From Mesorhizobium ciceri WSM4083 (GTDB lineage Bacteria; Pseudomonadota; Alphaproteobacteria; Rhizobiales; Rhizobiaceae), in contig NZ_JAFG01000003.1 of NCBI RefSeq assembly GCF_000519305.1, positions 62,181 to 126,180 on the forward strand: 64,000 bases of DNA, read 5' to 3'. The notes below the pieces were generated by a model. It saw only the letters and a list, made by a program, of their open reading frames with translations, was not told where the DNA came from and did no database searches. Below are positions 46,961-57,422 of the stretch, piece by piece. The position numbers were made by a program, and so were the translations under genes. Within the stretch, counting starts at the first letter, position 1. Every line of letters begins with the position of its first letter.

Positions 46961-47869
46961 TCACACGAACAGCTTGCCCTCCGCCACCTTGATCGCGTTG
47001 CCGCCAATGCGCGCCGAGGCCAGTTTTCCGCCTTGCACGGTCAGTTCGAGGCGGATGCGCGATGGTCGGCCCATCTCCAGCCCCTGCTCGATCCACAGCT
47101 GCGAAATGCCGTCGGTCGGTGCGTCGAAATGCATGATGGCGCCGGCAAAGGCCGCAGCCGCCGAGCCGGTCGCCGGATCCTCGTAGGAAGGCGTGCCGGG
47201 CACGATCATGCGCACATGGAAGGCGCTTTCGTGGTTCACCGTCTCGCGGCAGTAGACATAGGGGCTGGCAAAGGCCCACTCGCTCTTGCGCGGCGCCAGT
47301 TCCGACCAGGCCTGGTTGTCCAGCCTGATGCGGCCCGCCGCCTCCAGATTGGCAACCGGGATGGTGACGTAGGGCACGCCCGCCGACCAGAACGCGACGC
47401 GGTGATTCTCGAAGCCGATCTCATGCGGCGTCAGCCCAAGCGCGGCACCGATCGCCTCCGGATCGGCTTCGAGCTTCAGCGGCTCCGGCAGCTTGGCCAA
47501 GTCGAACTCGGCAAAAGTGTTGCCGTCGTGCTCGCTGACGGCGCACCGCACCGGGCCGATATTTTCCTCCAGCACGAAAATGCCGGCGCCGCCCTCTTGC
47601 GCCAGTTCGGCCAGCGCGATCGCGGCGCCGACCGTTGGATGGCCGGCGAACGGCATTTCATAGTCGGGGGTGAAGATGCGGATGCGGTTTTTGTGCTTGG
47701 GATTGTCCGGCGGCAGCACGAAAACCGATTCGGAAAGGTTGAATTCGCGCGCGATGGCCTGCATCGCGGCCGTGTCCAATCCCTTGCTGTCCAGCACGAC
47801 GGCCAAAGGATTGCCGGCCAGTCGCTCGGTCGTAAACACATCGTAAAGTAAGTAATTCCGGGTTTTCAT
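46961..47869 (-). CDS. PhzF-family isomerase/epimerase-like protein
   Basis: A 302-residue PhzF-like protein with two diaminopimelate-epimerase-type halves. It begins YLLYDVFTTERLAGNPLAVV, has REFNLSESVFVLP with the catalytic glutamate of PhzF, MPFAGHPTVGAA and the late DPATGSAAAAFAG motif. Most members outside phenazine clusters have no known substrate, and no phenazine genes are here. ATG 47869-47867 is preferred over a 29-residue extension that runs into the promoter region of the next gene. Confidence 0.9.
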   Translation of the reverse strand: MKTRNYLLYDVFTTERLAGNPLAVVLDSKGLDTAAMQAIAREFNLSESVFVLPPDNPKHKNRIRIFTPDYEMPFAGHPTVGAAIALAELAQEGGAGIFVLEENIGPVRCAVSEHDGNTFAEFDLAKLPEPLKLEADPEAIGAALGLTPHEIGFENHRVAFWSAGVPYVTIPVANLEAAGRIRLDNQAWSELAPRKSEWAFASPYVYCRETVNHESAFHVRMIVPGTPSYEDPATGSAAAAFAGAIMHFDAPTDGISQLWIEQGLEMGRPSRIRLELTVQGGKLASARIGGNAIKVAEGKLFV

Positions 47870-47927
47870 TCCTGCCTCAATCCCAACATGGGCGAAATTT
47901 AATTTGATATTTGAACCAGTAAGCCTG

Positions 47928-47941
47928 ATCTGTGCACAGAT
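47928..47941. promoter_or_regulatory. Perfect 14-bp palindrome, candidate operator
   Basis: ATCTGTGCACAGAT is a perfect palindrome in the divergent space between the phzF-like gene and the adaptor gene. No regulator gene is next to it, so its protein is unknown. Confidence 0.45.
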
Positions 47942-47970
47942 AGGGACATTGCGCATTATAGGGGTCCAGC

Positions 47971-49263
47971 GTGGACCAGATTGTCAATCTGCCAAGGACG
48001 GAATCGGATTCCGCCATCGAGACGGCGCTCGGGCTCGACAGAACGGGTCAGCGCAAGTCGCGCCGGCGCGGCTGGCTCTATGCGCTGCTGGCGCTGATCG
48101 TGCTCGTCGCCGGGCTCGGCGTCTATCAGTGGTATGCCGGCTCGCCGGCCAGGATCGACTACACCACCGTGCCTGCCGCCAAGGCCGACCTCACCGTCGC
48201 GGTATCGGCGACCGGCACGCTGCAGCCACTCACCCAGGTTGACATTTCAAGCGAACTGTCCGGTATCATCCGCTCCGTCTCGGCCGAGGAGAACCAGCAG
48301 GTCAAGAAGGGTGACGTGCTGGCGACACTCGACACGGTGAAACTCGAAGTCCAGATCGAGCGCGCCGAAGCTTCGGCCAAGGGCGCCGCCGCCAATGTCG
48401 AGGACGCCACGGTCACGCTGGCCGAAAACGAGAAGGCGCTTGTCCGCGCAGCAGCGCTGACCAAGCGCGGCATGGCGACCGACCAGTCGCTTGAAGCAGC
48501 AACCGCCACGCGCGACCGTTCCAAGGCAGCGCTCGACAGTGCGCAGGCCAACCTCGCCATCGCCCAGGCCGACCTCAAGGCGCAGCAGACCGACCTTGCC
48601 AAGAGCACCATCTATGCGCCGATCGACGGCATCGTGCTGACGCGATCGGTCGATCCCGGCCAGACGGTTGCCTCCTCACTGCAGGCGCCGGTGCTGTTCA
48701 TCATCGCCGCCGATCTCAGGAACATGGAACTGGTGGCGGCGGTCGACGAAGCCGATATCGGCGCGGTCAAGTCCGGCCAGCATGCCCGCTTCACCGTGGA
48801 TGCCTTCCCCGAGCGGCCGTTCGATGCCGAGATCCGCGACATCTCCTATGCCTCGGTGACCACCGACGGCGTCGTCACCTACAATGCGCGGCTCGAGGTC
48901 GACAACAACGAGCTGTTGCTGCGGCCCGGCATGACCGCCACCGTTTCGGTCGTCACAAAGCAGGCCAAGGGCGTGCTCACCGTGCCGGCCACCGCCTTCC
49001 GATATCGTCCGGCGCAGCAGGCCGCCCGCGGCTGGAGCCTGAGCGACCTGTTCACCGGCCGCATGGGGCGCCCCGGCGGCAACCGCCAACGCCAGGCCGC
49101 GACAGCGCCCACCGACGGCTCTCGCACGCTCTACGTGCTGGAGAACGGGCGTCCGCACCCGGTCAATGTCAAGATCGGCTCCACCGACGGCGAACTGACC
49201 GAGATCATTTCGGGTCTGGACGAAGGCGCACAAATTATCACCGCGTCGCAGCAGCGGAGCTGA
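47971..49263 (+). CDS. MacA-like periplasmic adaptor (HlyD family)
   Basis: A 430-residue membrane fusion protein. One N-terminal helix (WLYALLALIVLVAGLGVY, about 35-52) anchors it; the lipoyl/barrel part has ATGTLQPLTQVDISSELSGII, then a long coiled coil (about 130-215, rich in Ala, Glu and Gln), then IYAPIDGIVLTRSVDPGQTVA. It would link the MacB-type transporter to an outer-membrane channel, which is not encoded here. Start is GTG 47971, placed inside a GGTCCA/TGGACC hairpin. Substrate unknown. Confidence 0.9.
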   Translation: MDQIVNLPRTESDSAIETALGLDRTGQRKSRRRGWLYALLALIVLVAGLGVYQWYAGSPARIDYTTVPAAKADLTVAVSATGTLQPLTQVDISSELSGIIRSVSAEENQQVKKGDVLATLDTVKLEVQIERAEASAKGAAANVEDATVTLAENEKALVRAAALTKRGMATDQSLEAATATRDRSKAALDSAQANLAIAQADLKAQQTDLAKSTIYAPIDGIVLTRSVDPGQTVASSLQAPVLFIIAADLRNMELVAAVDEADIGAVKSGQHARFTVDAFPERPFDAEIRDISYASVTTDGVVTYNARLEVDNNELLLRPGMTATVSVVTKQAKGVLTVPATAFRYRPAQQAARGWSLSDLFTGRMGRPGGNRQRQAATAPTDGSRTLYVLENGRPHPVNVKIGSTDGELTEIISGLDEGAQIITASQQRS

Positions 49264-49267
49264 TACC

Positions 49268-49981
49268 GTGGCTGCGGGCGCGACCCTCATCACCTTCGAC
49301 AAGGTCTGGAAGAGCTATGGCCAGGGCGAGGCCAAGGTGCATGCGCTGGCCGGCGTCGATCTTGCCATCCGGCGTGGCGAATTCGTCGCCATCATGGGGC
49401 CGTCCGGCTCGGGCAAGTCGACGGCGATGAACATCATCGGCTGCCTCGACACGCCGACGGCCGGAACCTACTCCTTCATGGGCATCGACGCCGGCCGCCT
49501 CGACCGCAACCGCCGCGCCATGCTGCGCAACCTCTATGTCGGCTTCGTCTTCCAGGGCTACAATCTGCTGGCCCGCACCACGGCAGCCGAAAATGTCGAA
49601 CTGCCGCTGATCTATCGCGGTGTTGCCGCGCGAGAGCGCCGCGACCTCGCCATGCAGGCCTTGGCGGAGGTCGGCCTTGTCGGCCGCGAGCACCACACGC
49701 CGGCCGAACTGTCCGGCGGCCAGCAGCAGCGCGTGGCGATCGCGCGCGCCATCGTCACCCGCCCGACACTCCTGGTCGCAGACGAGCCGACCGGCAATCT
49801 CGACACCGCCCGCACGCACGAGATCATGGAGCTGCTGACTAGGCTCAACACCGAGCTTGGCCTGACCATCGCCATGGTCACGCATGAGGCCGACGTCGCC
49901 GACTATGCCGAACGCACCATCCGCTTCCTCGACGGCCACGTCGCCTCTGATTCCAGGAAGCTGGAGATCGCACAACCATGA
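49268..49981 (+). CDS. MacB-type ABC transporter ATP-binding protein
   Basis: A 237-residue ATPase with Walker [10 protein letters not shown], the FQGYNLL Q-loop, [14 protein letters not shown] and [12 protein letters not shown]. It pairs with the adjacent permease to give a split MacB. Start is GTG 49268, four bases after the adaptor gene. The gene order adaptor-ATPase-permease is standard for MacAB-like exporters. Confidence 0.92.
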   Translation: MAAGATLITFDKVWKSYGQGEAKVHALAGVDLAIRRGEFVAIMGPSGSGKSTAMNIIGCLDTPTAGTYSFMGIDAGRLDRNRRAMLRNLYVGFVFQGYNLLARTTAAENVELPLIYRGVAARERRDLAMQALAEVGLVGREHHTPAELSGGQQQRVAIARAIVTRPTLLVADEPTGNLDTARTHEIMELLTRLNTELGLTIAMVTHEADVADYAERTIRFLDGHVASDSRKLEIAQP

Positions 49982-51195
49982 TCTGGGAAACCGTCCGCCT
50001 CTCGCTGCGCTCGATCCGCCGCAACGTGCTGCGCTCGTTCCTGACCTTGCTTGGCATCGTCATCGGCGTTGCCGCCGTCATCGCCATGCTCACCATCGGC
50101 TCGGGCACCACAGCAAAGGTCAAGGCCGACATCTCCAAGCTCGGCAGCAATCTGCTGGTCGTCCGCTCCGGCCGCCCGGCCGGCCCCGGCGGTCCGGGCG
50201 GGCTCGACCAGGTGGTGCGTCCGCTGGCCGAAAAGGACCTGGCGGCACTGGTTGCGCATCTCAGCGGTGCCCGCGCGATTTCGCCGGCCTCGCAAAAGCA
50301 GGTCCGCGTCATCTTCGGCACCGAGAGCCTGACCTCGGGCGTCACCGGCACCGACAGCGCCTATCTCGATGCGCGCGACTGGAAGCTGGTATCGGGCCGC
50401 CCGTTCAGCGATTCCGAGACCCGCTCGGGCACCGGCGTATGCCTGATCGGCGAGACGGTGCGCCAGCAATTCTTCGGCGCCGGCGATCCGGAGAGCGAGA
50501 TCATCCGCGTCAACCGCACCTCCTGCAAGATCATCGGCCTGCTCGAGCCCAAGGGCTATACCGGCTTCGGCCAGGACCAGGACAATGTCGTGCTGATGCC
50601 GCTGCATGCCTATCAGCGCCGCATCGCCGGCAACCGCGACATCGACAACATCTACATCGCCGCCGACGACCGCACACCGACCAGCGAGTTGCAGCCCCGC
50701 GTCGAGGACATTTTGCGCGATGCGCGCCGCATCACGCCCGACCGCGAGAGCGATTTCGCCATCCGCGACATGACGCAGATCGCCGACGCCATGGCCAGCG
50801 CCACAACCACCATGACCGGCATGCTGGGCGCCGTCGCCGGCGTCAGCCTGCTGGTCGGCGGCATCGGCATCATGAACATCATGCTGGTGTCGGTCACCGA
50901 GCGCACCCGCGAGATTGGCATCAGGCTCGCCATCGGCGCGCATGAAAAGCACATCCTGATCCAGTTCCTGGTCGAGGCGACGGTGCTGTCGCTGCTTGGC
51001 GGCATCATCGGCATCCTGATCGGGCTGGCGCTGGCCGGCCTCGCCGCGGTGACGCTGACCATCCCCTTCGCGCCGAGCCCGGCGGTGATCCTGCTCGCCG
51101 TCGGCTTTTCCGCGCTGATCGGCATGGTGTTCGGCTTCTTCCCGGCGCTGCGCGGCGCCAGGCTCGACCCGATCGACGCGCTAAGGCACGAATAG
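49978..51195 (+). CDS. MacB-type ABC transporter permease
   Basis: A 405-residue permease with one N-terminal helix (FLTLLGIVIGVAAVIAML), a large periplasmic MacB_PCD domain (about 50-270) and three C-terminal helices (GAVAGVSLLVGGIGIMNIMLV and following) in the FtsX arrangement, ending GARLDPIDALRHE. ATGA overlap with the ATPase gene. Confidence 0.92.
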   Translation: MIWETVRLSLRSIRRNVLRSFLTLLGIVIGVAAVIAMLTIGSGTTAKVKADISKLGSNLLVVRSGRPAGPGGPGGLDQVVRPLAEKDLAALVAHLSGARAISPASQKQVRVIFGTESLTSGVTGTDSAYLDARDWKLVSGRPFSDSETRSGTGVCLIGETVRQQFFGAGDPESEIIRVNRTSCKIIGLLEPKGYTGFGQDQDNVVLMPLHAYQRRIAGNRDIDNIYIAADDRTPTSELQPRVEDILRDARRITPDRESDFAIRDMTQIADAMASATTTMTGMLGAVAGVSLLVGGIGIMNIMLVSVTERTREIGIRLAIGAHEKHILIQFLVEATVLSLLGGIIGILIGLALAGLAAVTLTIPFAPSPAVILLAVGFSALIGMVFGFFPALRGARLDPIDALRHE

Positions 51196-51327
51196 GGCAA
51201 CCCGGTCGGAAATGCGGCCAGCGCTCCAACCGGTTTTGCACAGTCTTCGGTGTTTCCACCCTGCCCGCCACTGTCGCCGCACCGTTCGCGATGCTAGGGC
51301 AATTCACCCTGGGTGGAGGAATAGCCA

Positions 51328-51570
51328 ATGAGCAAGAAGGCGCGACTGGTCCTGGCGATGGTGATCATCGAGGCAGGTCTTGCAGGCATCTGGTGGTATC
51401 TCGCCCGCTACGGTATGGCCAATCCCGATCGCGTCACCGCCGACTTCCAGGCAGTCGTCGGCCAGACCATGGGAATGGCGATGGGCGGCTTGCTGGGCAT
51501 CGGCTTTATCCTGTTCCTCGTCGCCGCCCGCAACGATCGCAACGCGGCACAGAACAAGACGCGCCCTTAA
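51328..51570 (+). CDS. Small two-helix membrane protein, unknown function
   Basis: An 80-residue protein with two hydrophobic helices (LVLAMVIIEAGLAGIWWYL and MGMAMGGLLGIGFILFLVAA) joined by a short polar loop and a basic C terminus. No family recognised. A GGTGGAGGAAT-type site precedes the ATG. It converges with the NUDIX gene, overlapping it by four bases. Confidence 0.7.
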   Translation: MSKKARLVLAMVIIEAGLAGIWWYLARYGMANPDRVTADFQAVVGQTMGMAMGGLLGIGFILFLVAARNDRNAAQNKTRP

Positions 51571-52283
51571 TTCCCGTTTGCGAAATGCCACTCGATCAGC
51601 GGCTTCATGTGCGGCGAGAGTCCATCCGGCAGGTCGGCGGCATGGCGGATGATCACCGGTCCCTCGATCTCCGGCTCGGTCTCGGCGGCAACGAAGGCTG
51701 AGATGCGCCTGGCGATCTCGTCGGCAGGCGCCGCCGCATGGTAGCGGCGAAAGATCACCGTGCCGCCGCTGGTCGACATGGCATGGTAGCGCTTGCCGCG
51801 TTCCGCACCTGACAGGTCGAGCCCGGTTTCCTCGCGCACTTCGCGGATCATGTTGAAGTCGACATCGACCAGCCCGTCGCGAAAATCGACAGGCTCGAAC
51901 GAGCCGGCGGCGAAATAGACGCGCCCGGCATTGACCGTGTGCGGTCCCATGCGGATCGCCACCAGCGCATTGTCGCCGGCCACCAGCATGGCATGCGCAT
52001 AGGCATGCTCGGCGCCCGAATTCTCGCGCCGCTTACGCCACAGCATGAAGGTCGAGTAGTTGACCGCATGGCAACGGCCGACCAGACGGTTGTCGCGGTA
52101 GGCAAGTTGCGATAGCAGCACCACCGTGCCGTCGAACAGCGCCGGATTGGCGGCGATTTCGCGCTGCCAGTTCTCGGCGATCGCCCCCGCATTGTTCAAG
52201 GCGAAGGGATGCGGACCGGGATCGAGCCGGACGTCGACGGCATCGACCGGCAGGATGACATTGCGCGGAAGGTCGAAACTCAT
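51567..52283 (-). CDS. NUDIX-like hydrolase
   Basis: A 238-residue protein with a Nudix-type core: AAGSFEPVDFRDGLVDVDFNMIREVREETGLDLSG, seen here by the REVREETGL part of the Nudix box. The first half of the box is stretched and its usual GX5E element is not clear, so the substrate class cannot be assigned. It is encoded three bases after the endonuclease-like gene, probably as one unit. Confidence 0.75.
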   Translation of the reverse strand: MSFDLPRNVILPVDAVDVRLDPGPHPFALNNAGAIAENWQREIAANPALFDGTVVLLSQLAYRDNRLVGRCHAVNYSTFMLWRKRRENSGAEHAYAHAMLVAGDNALVAIRMGPHTVNAGRVYFAAGSFEPVDFRDGLVDVDFNMIREVREETGLDLSGAERGKRYHAMSTSGGTVIFRRYHAAAPADEIARRISAFVAAETEPEIEGPVIIRHAADLPDGLSPHMKPLIEWHFANGN

Positions 52284-52286
52284 GCG

Positions 52287-53399
52287 TCAGGTCATGTCCA
52301 GCGTGATCGCCACCGGACAATGATCCGATGCCTTCGGCCGGTCCCAGCCGGCGCGCGGAAACCGCTCCACTTCCTGCCCCGGCGGAAAGATGGTGCGCCA
52401 GGGCTGGCCGTTGCGGATGATGTCGGGAACGGCCGTCGCGTTGCTGGCGGCGAGCCCCTTCGACAGCAGGATGTAGTCGAGCTGGCACAGATGCCGCTCT
52501 TCGGGTCCTCGCGTGTGGTAAAAACTCCAGCGGTTCATCTCCGGCCGCCGCTCGACGACGTTTTCGCAGAAGCCCCCTGCCGTCAGCACGTTGATGCAGG
52601 ACAGGGCTTCATCGACCACCTCGAAGCGGTAGCCGTCGATCGCATCGCCGGCCACCTTCACGCGCTGCCGATAATCATTCATGTCGCCGCATATCGCCCA
52701 GTGTTTGTCGGCGGCATAGTCCTTGCCGAAGCGCTCCTCGATGATCCGTCGCACGGCCCGCGCCTCGGCGATGCGCACCGGCATCGTCGCCTCGCGACCG
52801 TCGAGCCCATTGCGCGGCGAGCCCATCGACTTGAAGTGCACGAGGTAGAGCGTCAACGGCACGCCGCCCACGGTGAGGTCGATCTCCAGGCAGTCGCGCC
52901 GGAAGATGCGCTCATTGGCCAGGTTGCCGAGTGTCGCCAGCTCCGGCGTGTGCAGCCCGAACTGCTCGTAGGTGACGTAGGCGTGGCTGGTCATGCGCAC
53001 GAATTCGATCGGCTGGCCCTGCGCGGTCTCGTTGCGCATCATCACGGCAACGTCGATGCCGCGCGAATCATTGCCCGATGTAGTGTATTTCTGCCGGTAG
53101 CCCTGCCCCACCATCTTGAACAGATAGCCGTATTCGAAGGCCTTCAGCGCCTCGATGTTGTCGACCTCCTGCATGCAGATGATGTCGGCCCGGGTGGCAG
53201 CGATTGCCAGCGCCGTCAGCTGACGCGTGTCGTCGGACTGGGCGATGGCGCGGGCCTGCTCCAGAATCCTGTATTCCGCCTCGCTCTGGATATCGAACAG
53301 CGCCAGCGTCCGATCCTCGTTGAGCTGGTTGCGATAGCCGGAATAATCGAACCTGTTCATCAGGTTCTCGACATTGAAGGTGGCAAGGCGCAGCGACAT
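52287..53399 (-). CDS. Endonuclease/exonuclease/phosphatase family protein
   Basis: A 370-residue EEP-fold protein: RLATFNVENLMNRF, ADIICMQEVDN (the metal-binding glutamate), GIDVAVMMRN, HWAICGDMNDYR, and the closing DYILLS and SDHCPVAITLDM. Members hydrolyse phosphodiester bonds in nucleic acids or lipids; which applies is not clear. ATG 53399-53397 gives MSLRLATFNVENL and is chosen over a 12-residue extension. Confidence 0.88.
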   Translation of the reverse strand: MSLRLATFNVENLMNRFDYSGYRNQLNEDRTLALFDIQSEAEYRILEQARAIAQSDDTRQLTALAIAATRADIICMQEVDNIEALKAFEYGYLFKMVGQGYRQKYTTSGNDSRGIDVAVMMRNETAQGQPIEFVRMTSHAYVTYEQFGLHTPELATLGNLANERIFRRDCLEIDLTVGGVPLTLYLVHFKSMGSPRNGLDGREATMPVRIAEARAVRRIIEERFGKDYAADKHWAICGDMNDYRQRVKVAGDAIDGYRFEVVDEALSCINVLTAGGFCENVVERRPEMNRWSFYHTRGPEERHLCQLDYILLSKGLAASNATAVPDIIRNGQPWRTIFPPGQEVERFPRAGWDRPKASDHCPVAITLDMT

Positions 53400-53494
53400 G
53401 CCATGACCTTTGCCCGCAAGTGCTTCGGAAAACAAGCGCGCAGAACCACCAGCTGAGATCGATTGGTCCTGGGCGCGTTCGCGTCATGGTTGAC

Positions 53495-53519
53495 GGAACC
53501 TTTCCGTTCATCCGCCGTT
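53495..53519 (+). promoter_or_regulatory. EcfG-type general stress response promoter
   Basis: GGAAC (53495-53499), 16 bases, CGTT (53516-53519) is an exact match to the alphaproteobacterial EcfG/RpoE2 promoter. It lies about 70 bases before the BA14K gene start. Confidence 0.75.
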
Positions 53520-53587
53520 CAGATGCAAACATCCATTGTTGCCCCATCCTCGGGTGGGCGTGGGGCCTGTAACTCTTGGAGAGTGCA

Positions 53588-54151
53588 ATGAATTCGCTCT
53601 TTTCTTCCACGGTCAAATCGGGGCTGATAGCCCTCGGTATCCTCTCCGGCATCACGGCACCGTCCGCCGCTGGGCCGATCATGCAGCCGAACATGTCGCT
53701 TCCCACCAGCACCGCAGCGCCGAATGTCACGCCGGTCCGCGATAGCTGGGCGGGCGGCAACAACAACCAGCAGTACAATGACAATTGGAGATGGCGCCGG
53801 TCGGGCAATTGGAACGGCAGCCGTCGACACTGGAATGGCGGCGGCGGTAACTGGAATGGTGGAGACAACTGGCGGTGGCGCCATGGTCGCCATCACTACC
53901 GCGGCGGCCGTTACTATGATGATGGCGCGAGTGCCGCGATCCTGGGCCTTGGCCTGGGGCTAGGCCTCGGCAGCATGTACAACAATAACGACTACTACGA
54001 CCGGCCGGCGCCGCGCCGCTACTACCGCGCGGGACGGCTTTCGAGCGCCCATGTCCAATGGTGCTACAACCGCTACCGGTCGTACCGGGCCTACGACAAC
54101 ACGTTCCAGCCCTACAACGGCCCGCGCCAGCAGTGCTACTCACCCTATTGA
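53588..54151 (+). CDS. BA14K family exported protein
   Basis: A 187-residue protein with a signal peptide ([18 protein letters not shown]), a long Gly/Asn/Trp/Arg-rich low-complexity middle, a glycine zipper-like hydrophobic stretch ([13 protein letters not shown]) and a C-terminal BA14K domain ([29 protein letters not shown] with paired cysteines). BA14K proteins were found as Brucella antigens with lectin-like activity. Start ATG 53588 with GGAG upstream. Promoter type suggests stress induction. Confidence 0.88.
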   Translation: MNSLFSSTVKSGLIALGILSGITAPSAAGPIMQPNMSLPTSTAAPNVTPVRDSWAGGNNNQQYNDNWRWRRSGNWNGSRRHWNGGGGNWNGGDNWRWRHGRHHYRGGRYYDDGASAAILGLGLGLGLGSMYNNNDYYDRPAPRRYYRAGRLSSAHVQWCYNRYRSYRAYDNTFQPYNGPRQQCYSPY

Positions 54152-54187
54152 TGCGCTGGCCCTGTAGCTGAGCTGACCGACAGAATG

Positions 54188-54220
54188 AAAAACGGCGCCG
54201 CGTGGCGCCGTTTCTTGTTT
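54188..54220. terminator. Bidirectional intrinsic terminator
   Basis: AAACGGCGCC-GCGT-GGCGCCGTTT is a perfect 10-bp stem with T-rich tails on the plus strand and A-run (T on minus) on the other. It sits between the convergent BA14K gene and ilvC and can stop both. Confidence 0.9.
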
Positions 54221-54257
54221 ATGGAAGCTGCTGTTTTCCAGCGCTTGTGGATTTCGC

Positions 54258-55984
<1,727 letters not shown>

Positions 55985-56000
55985 CACTCGGCAAGCCGTA

Positions 56001-56013
56001 CCGTACGTTACGG
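56001..56013. promoter_or_regulatory. Palindromic candidate TetR operator
   Basis: CCGTACGTTACGG (CCGTA-CGT-TACGG) lies 17 bases upstream of the TetR gene start, with an extra CCGTA half-site directly before it. Confidence 0.5.
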
Positions 56014-56106
56014 TTCGGCATATTGCTCATTCCAAGGCCGTACGCAAGAGGACGAGAGCAAAATATCTGCAAGTGGATGAGCGTTGCCGCGCGCGACAAG
56101 CCTCGC

Positions 56107-56565
56107 CTAGTCGCCGGCTGGCGGTAGACGCAACCGTCCAAGCAATGCCGAGACCATGGTCAGCTCATCCGCCGACAATTTGGCGCCTACCAGTTCCGCA
56201 ATCGAGCGTCCGTAGACAGCCCACATCTGGCGGCGTGTCTCTCGCCCGCTGGCGGTGACGCGGATGGTCTGGCCACGGCCGTCATCGGCCACCGGCAGTT
56301 TCTCGACGAGCCCATCGGCCTCGAGCCGGGCCAGCAGGCGCGAAATGTTGTATTGCGCAAACAGCGTGCGCTCGATGAGCTGGAACGGCCGCAGCCCGCC
56401 CTCGCCCGCCTCGGCGAGCTCATGCAGCACGTCGTACCAGGCAAGCGGCGGCAGGCCGGCGGCCTTCAACGCTTCTTCAGCGCTTTCCATCAGTTGGCGC
56501 GAAACGCGCATCAGGCGAGCCCAGGCCTTGATGGCTTCTGGCGAAGGCGTGGCTTTCTCGGTCAT
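56107..56565 (-). CDS. MarR family transcriptional regulator
   Basis: A 152-residue winged-helix regulator with MRVSRQLMESAEEAL, LAWYDVLHELAEAG, FAQYNISRLLARLEADGLVEKLPVADDGRG (recognition helix and wing) and typical C-terminal dimer helix. ATG 56565 is preferred to a TTG two codons upstream. It is divergent from the GST gene, with three shared palindromes between them, the usual arrangement for a local repressor. Confidence 0.9.
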   Translation of the reverse strand: MTEKATPSPEAIKAWARLMRVSRQLMESAEEALKAAGLPPLAWYDVLHELAEAGEGGLRPFQLIERTLFAQYNISRLLARLEADGLVEKLPVADDGRGQTIRVTASGRETRRQMWAVYGRSIAELVGAKLSADELTMVSALLGRLRLPPAGD

Positions 56566-56583
56566 GGCCAAGCATAGGCAGTA

Positions 56584-56644
56584 GATGCATCTGCATCAAG
56601 CTTGACGATCGATGCATATGTATCCATATAGATGCAAATGCATT
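56584..56644. promoter_or_regulatory. Three MarR-type operator palindromes
   Basis: GATGCA-N2-TGCATC appears perfectly at 56584-56597 and with single mismatches at 56611-56624 (GATGCATATGTATC) and 56631-56644 (GATGCAAATGCATT). The second lies in the spacer and the third directly after the -10 of the GST promoter. Confidence 0.75.
56601..56629 (+). promoter_or_regulatory. Promoter of the GST gene
   Basis: CTTGAC (56601-56606), 17 bases, CCATAT (56624-56629) matches rhizobial CTTGAC-N17-CTATAT at 11 of 12 positions and is overlapped by the operators. Confidence 0.75.
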
Positions 56645-56660
56645 AACTTTGGAAAATCTC

Positions 56661-57386
56661 ATGAAACACAAGCTCATTCTCGTCAGCCATCACCTTTGTC
56701 CCTATGTGCAGCGCGCCGCGATTTCGCTGGCCGAAAAGGGCGTGCCGTTCGAGCGCATCGATATCGACCTCGCCAACAAGCCGGACTGGTTCAAAGCGAT
56801 CTCGCCGCTCGGCAAGGTGCCGCTGCTGCGCGTGCAGCGGAATGGCGAGGAAACGGCGATCTTCGAATCGGCCGTCATCCTCGAATTCCTCGAAGAGACG
56901 CAAGCCAATCCCCTCCACCCTGCCGACCCCTATGCCCGCGCCCGTCATCGCGCCTGGATCGAGTTCGGTTCGGCAACCCTCAACGCCATCGGCCGGTTCT
57001 ATTCAGCCTCGACCGAAGCTGGCTTCCTTGCCGAATCCAGCGCGCTGTCCGCCATGTTCGACCGTCTCGAAGCCGAATTGGCCGACGAGCCTGGCGGCCC
57101 CTGGTTCGCCAGCAGGCACTTTTCGCTGGTCGATGCCGTTTACGGTCCGGTCTTCCGCTATCTCGATGCCTTTGACCGCATCGGTGATTTCGGCATTCTG
57201 GACGGCAAACCGCTCGTCCGAGCCTGGCGCAAAGCGTTGAGTGAGCGCCCGTCGATCAGGCAAGCTGTGGCGCCGGACTATCCGCAGCGCCTGCATGCTT
57301 TCCTGCAAGCGAAGGGATCGCACCTTTCAGGCCTCATCCGGCAAAACGATCCGGCCACCGCGCCTCGGTCAGCCCGATCCGCTTGA
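56661..57386 (+). CDS. Glutathione S-transferase family protein, omega/beta-like
   Basis: A 241-residue GST. The thioredoxin-like N domain has LILVSHHLCPYVQRAAISLAEKG with a candidate catalytic cysteine at C13, GKVPLL (cis-proline) and AIFESAVILEFLEE (glutathione binding); a helical C domain follows. The Cys-Pro-Tyr start suggests omega-type thiol transfer or dehalogenase-like activity rather than classic conjugation. ATG 56661 is used; an in-frame TTG lies four codons upstream. Likely repressed by the divergent MarR protein. Confidence 0.88.
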   Translation: MKHKLILVSHHLCPYVQRAAISLAEKGVPFERIDIDLANKPDWFKAISPLGKVPLLRVQRNGEETAIFESAVILEFLEETQANPLHPADPYARARHRAWIEFGSATLNAIGRFYSASTEAGFLAESSALSAMFDRLEAELADEPGGPWFASRHFSLVDAVYGPVFRYLDAFDRIGDFGILDGKPLVRAWRKALSERPSIRQAVAPDYPQRLHAFLQAKGSHLSGLIRQNDPATAPRSARSA

Positions 57387-57395
57387 ACGGATCGA
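57374..57395 (-). repeat. Copy of a monooxygenase 3' end downstream of the CHAT gene
   Basis: This 22-bp segment is identical to 60332-60353 in the FAD monooxygenase. Translated on the minus strand, the surroundings give AIDPFKRIGLTEARW, like VVDPFKRIGLKETRW of the monooxygenase C terminus, followed by a stop. It appears to be a gene relic between CHAT and GST. Confidence 0.65.
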
Positions 57396-57422
57396 TCGCG
57401 AGCAAGCGTTGGTTTGCAGCCG

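Noticed and set aside
46961-47869. Phenazine biosynthesis cluster
   Set aside because: Only a PhzF-like protein is present; no other phz gene is nearby, and such proteins are common outside phenazine pathways.
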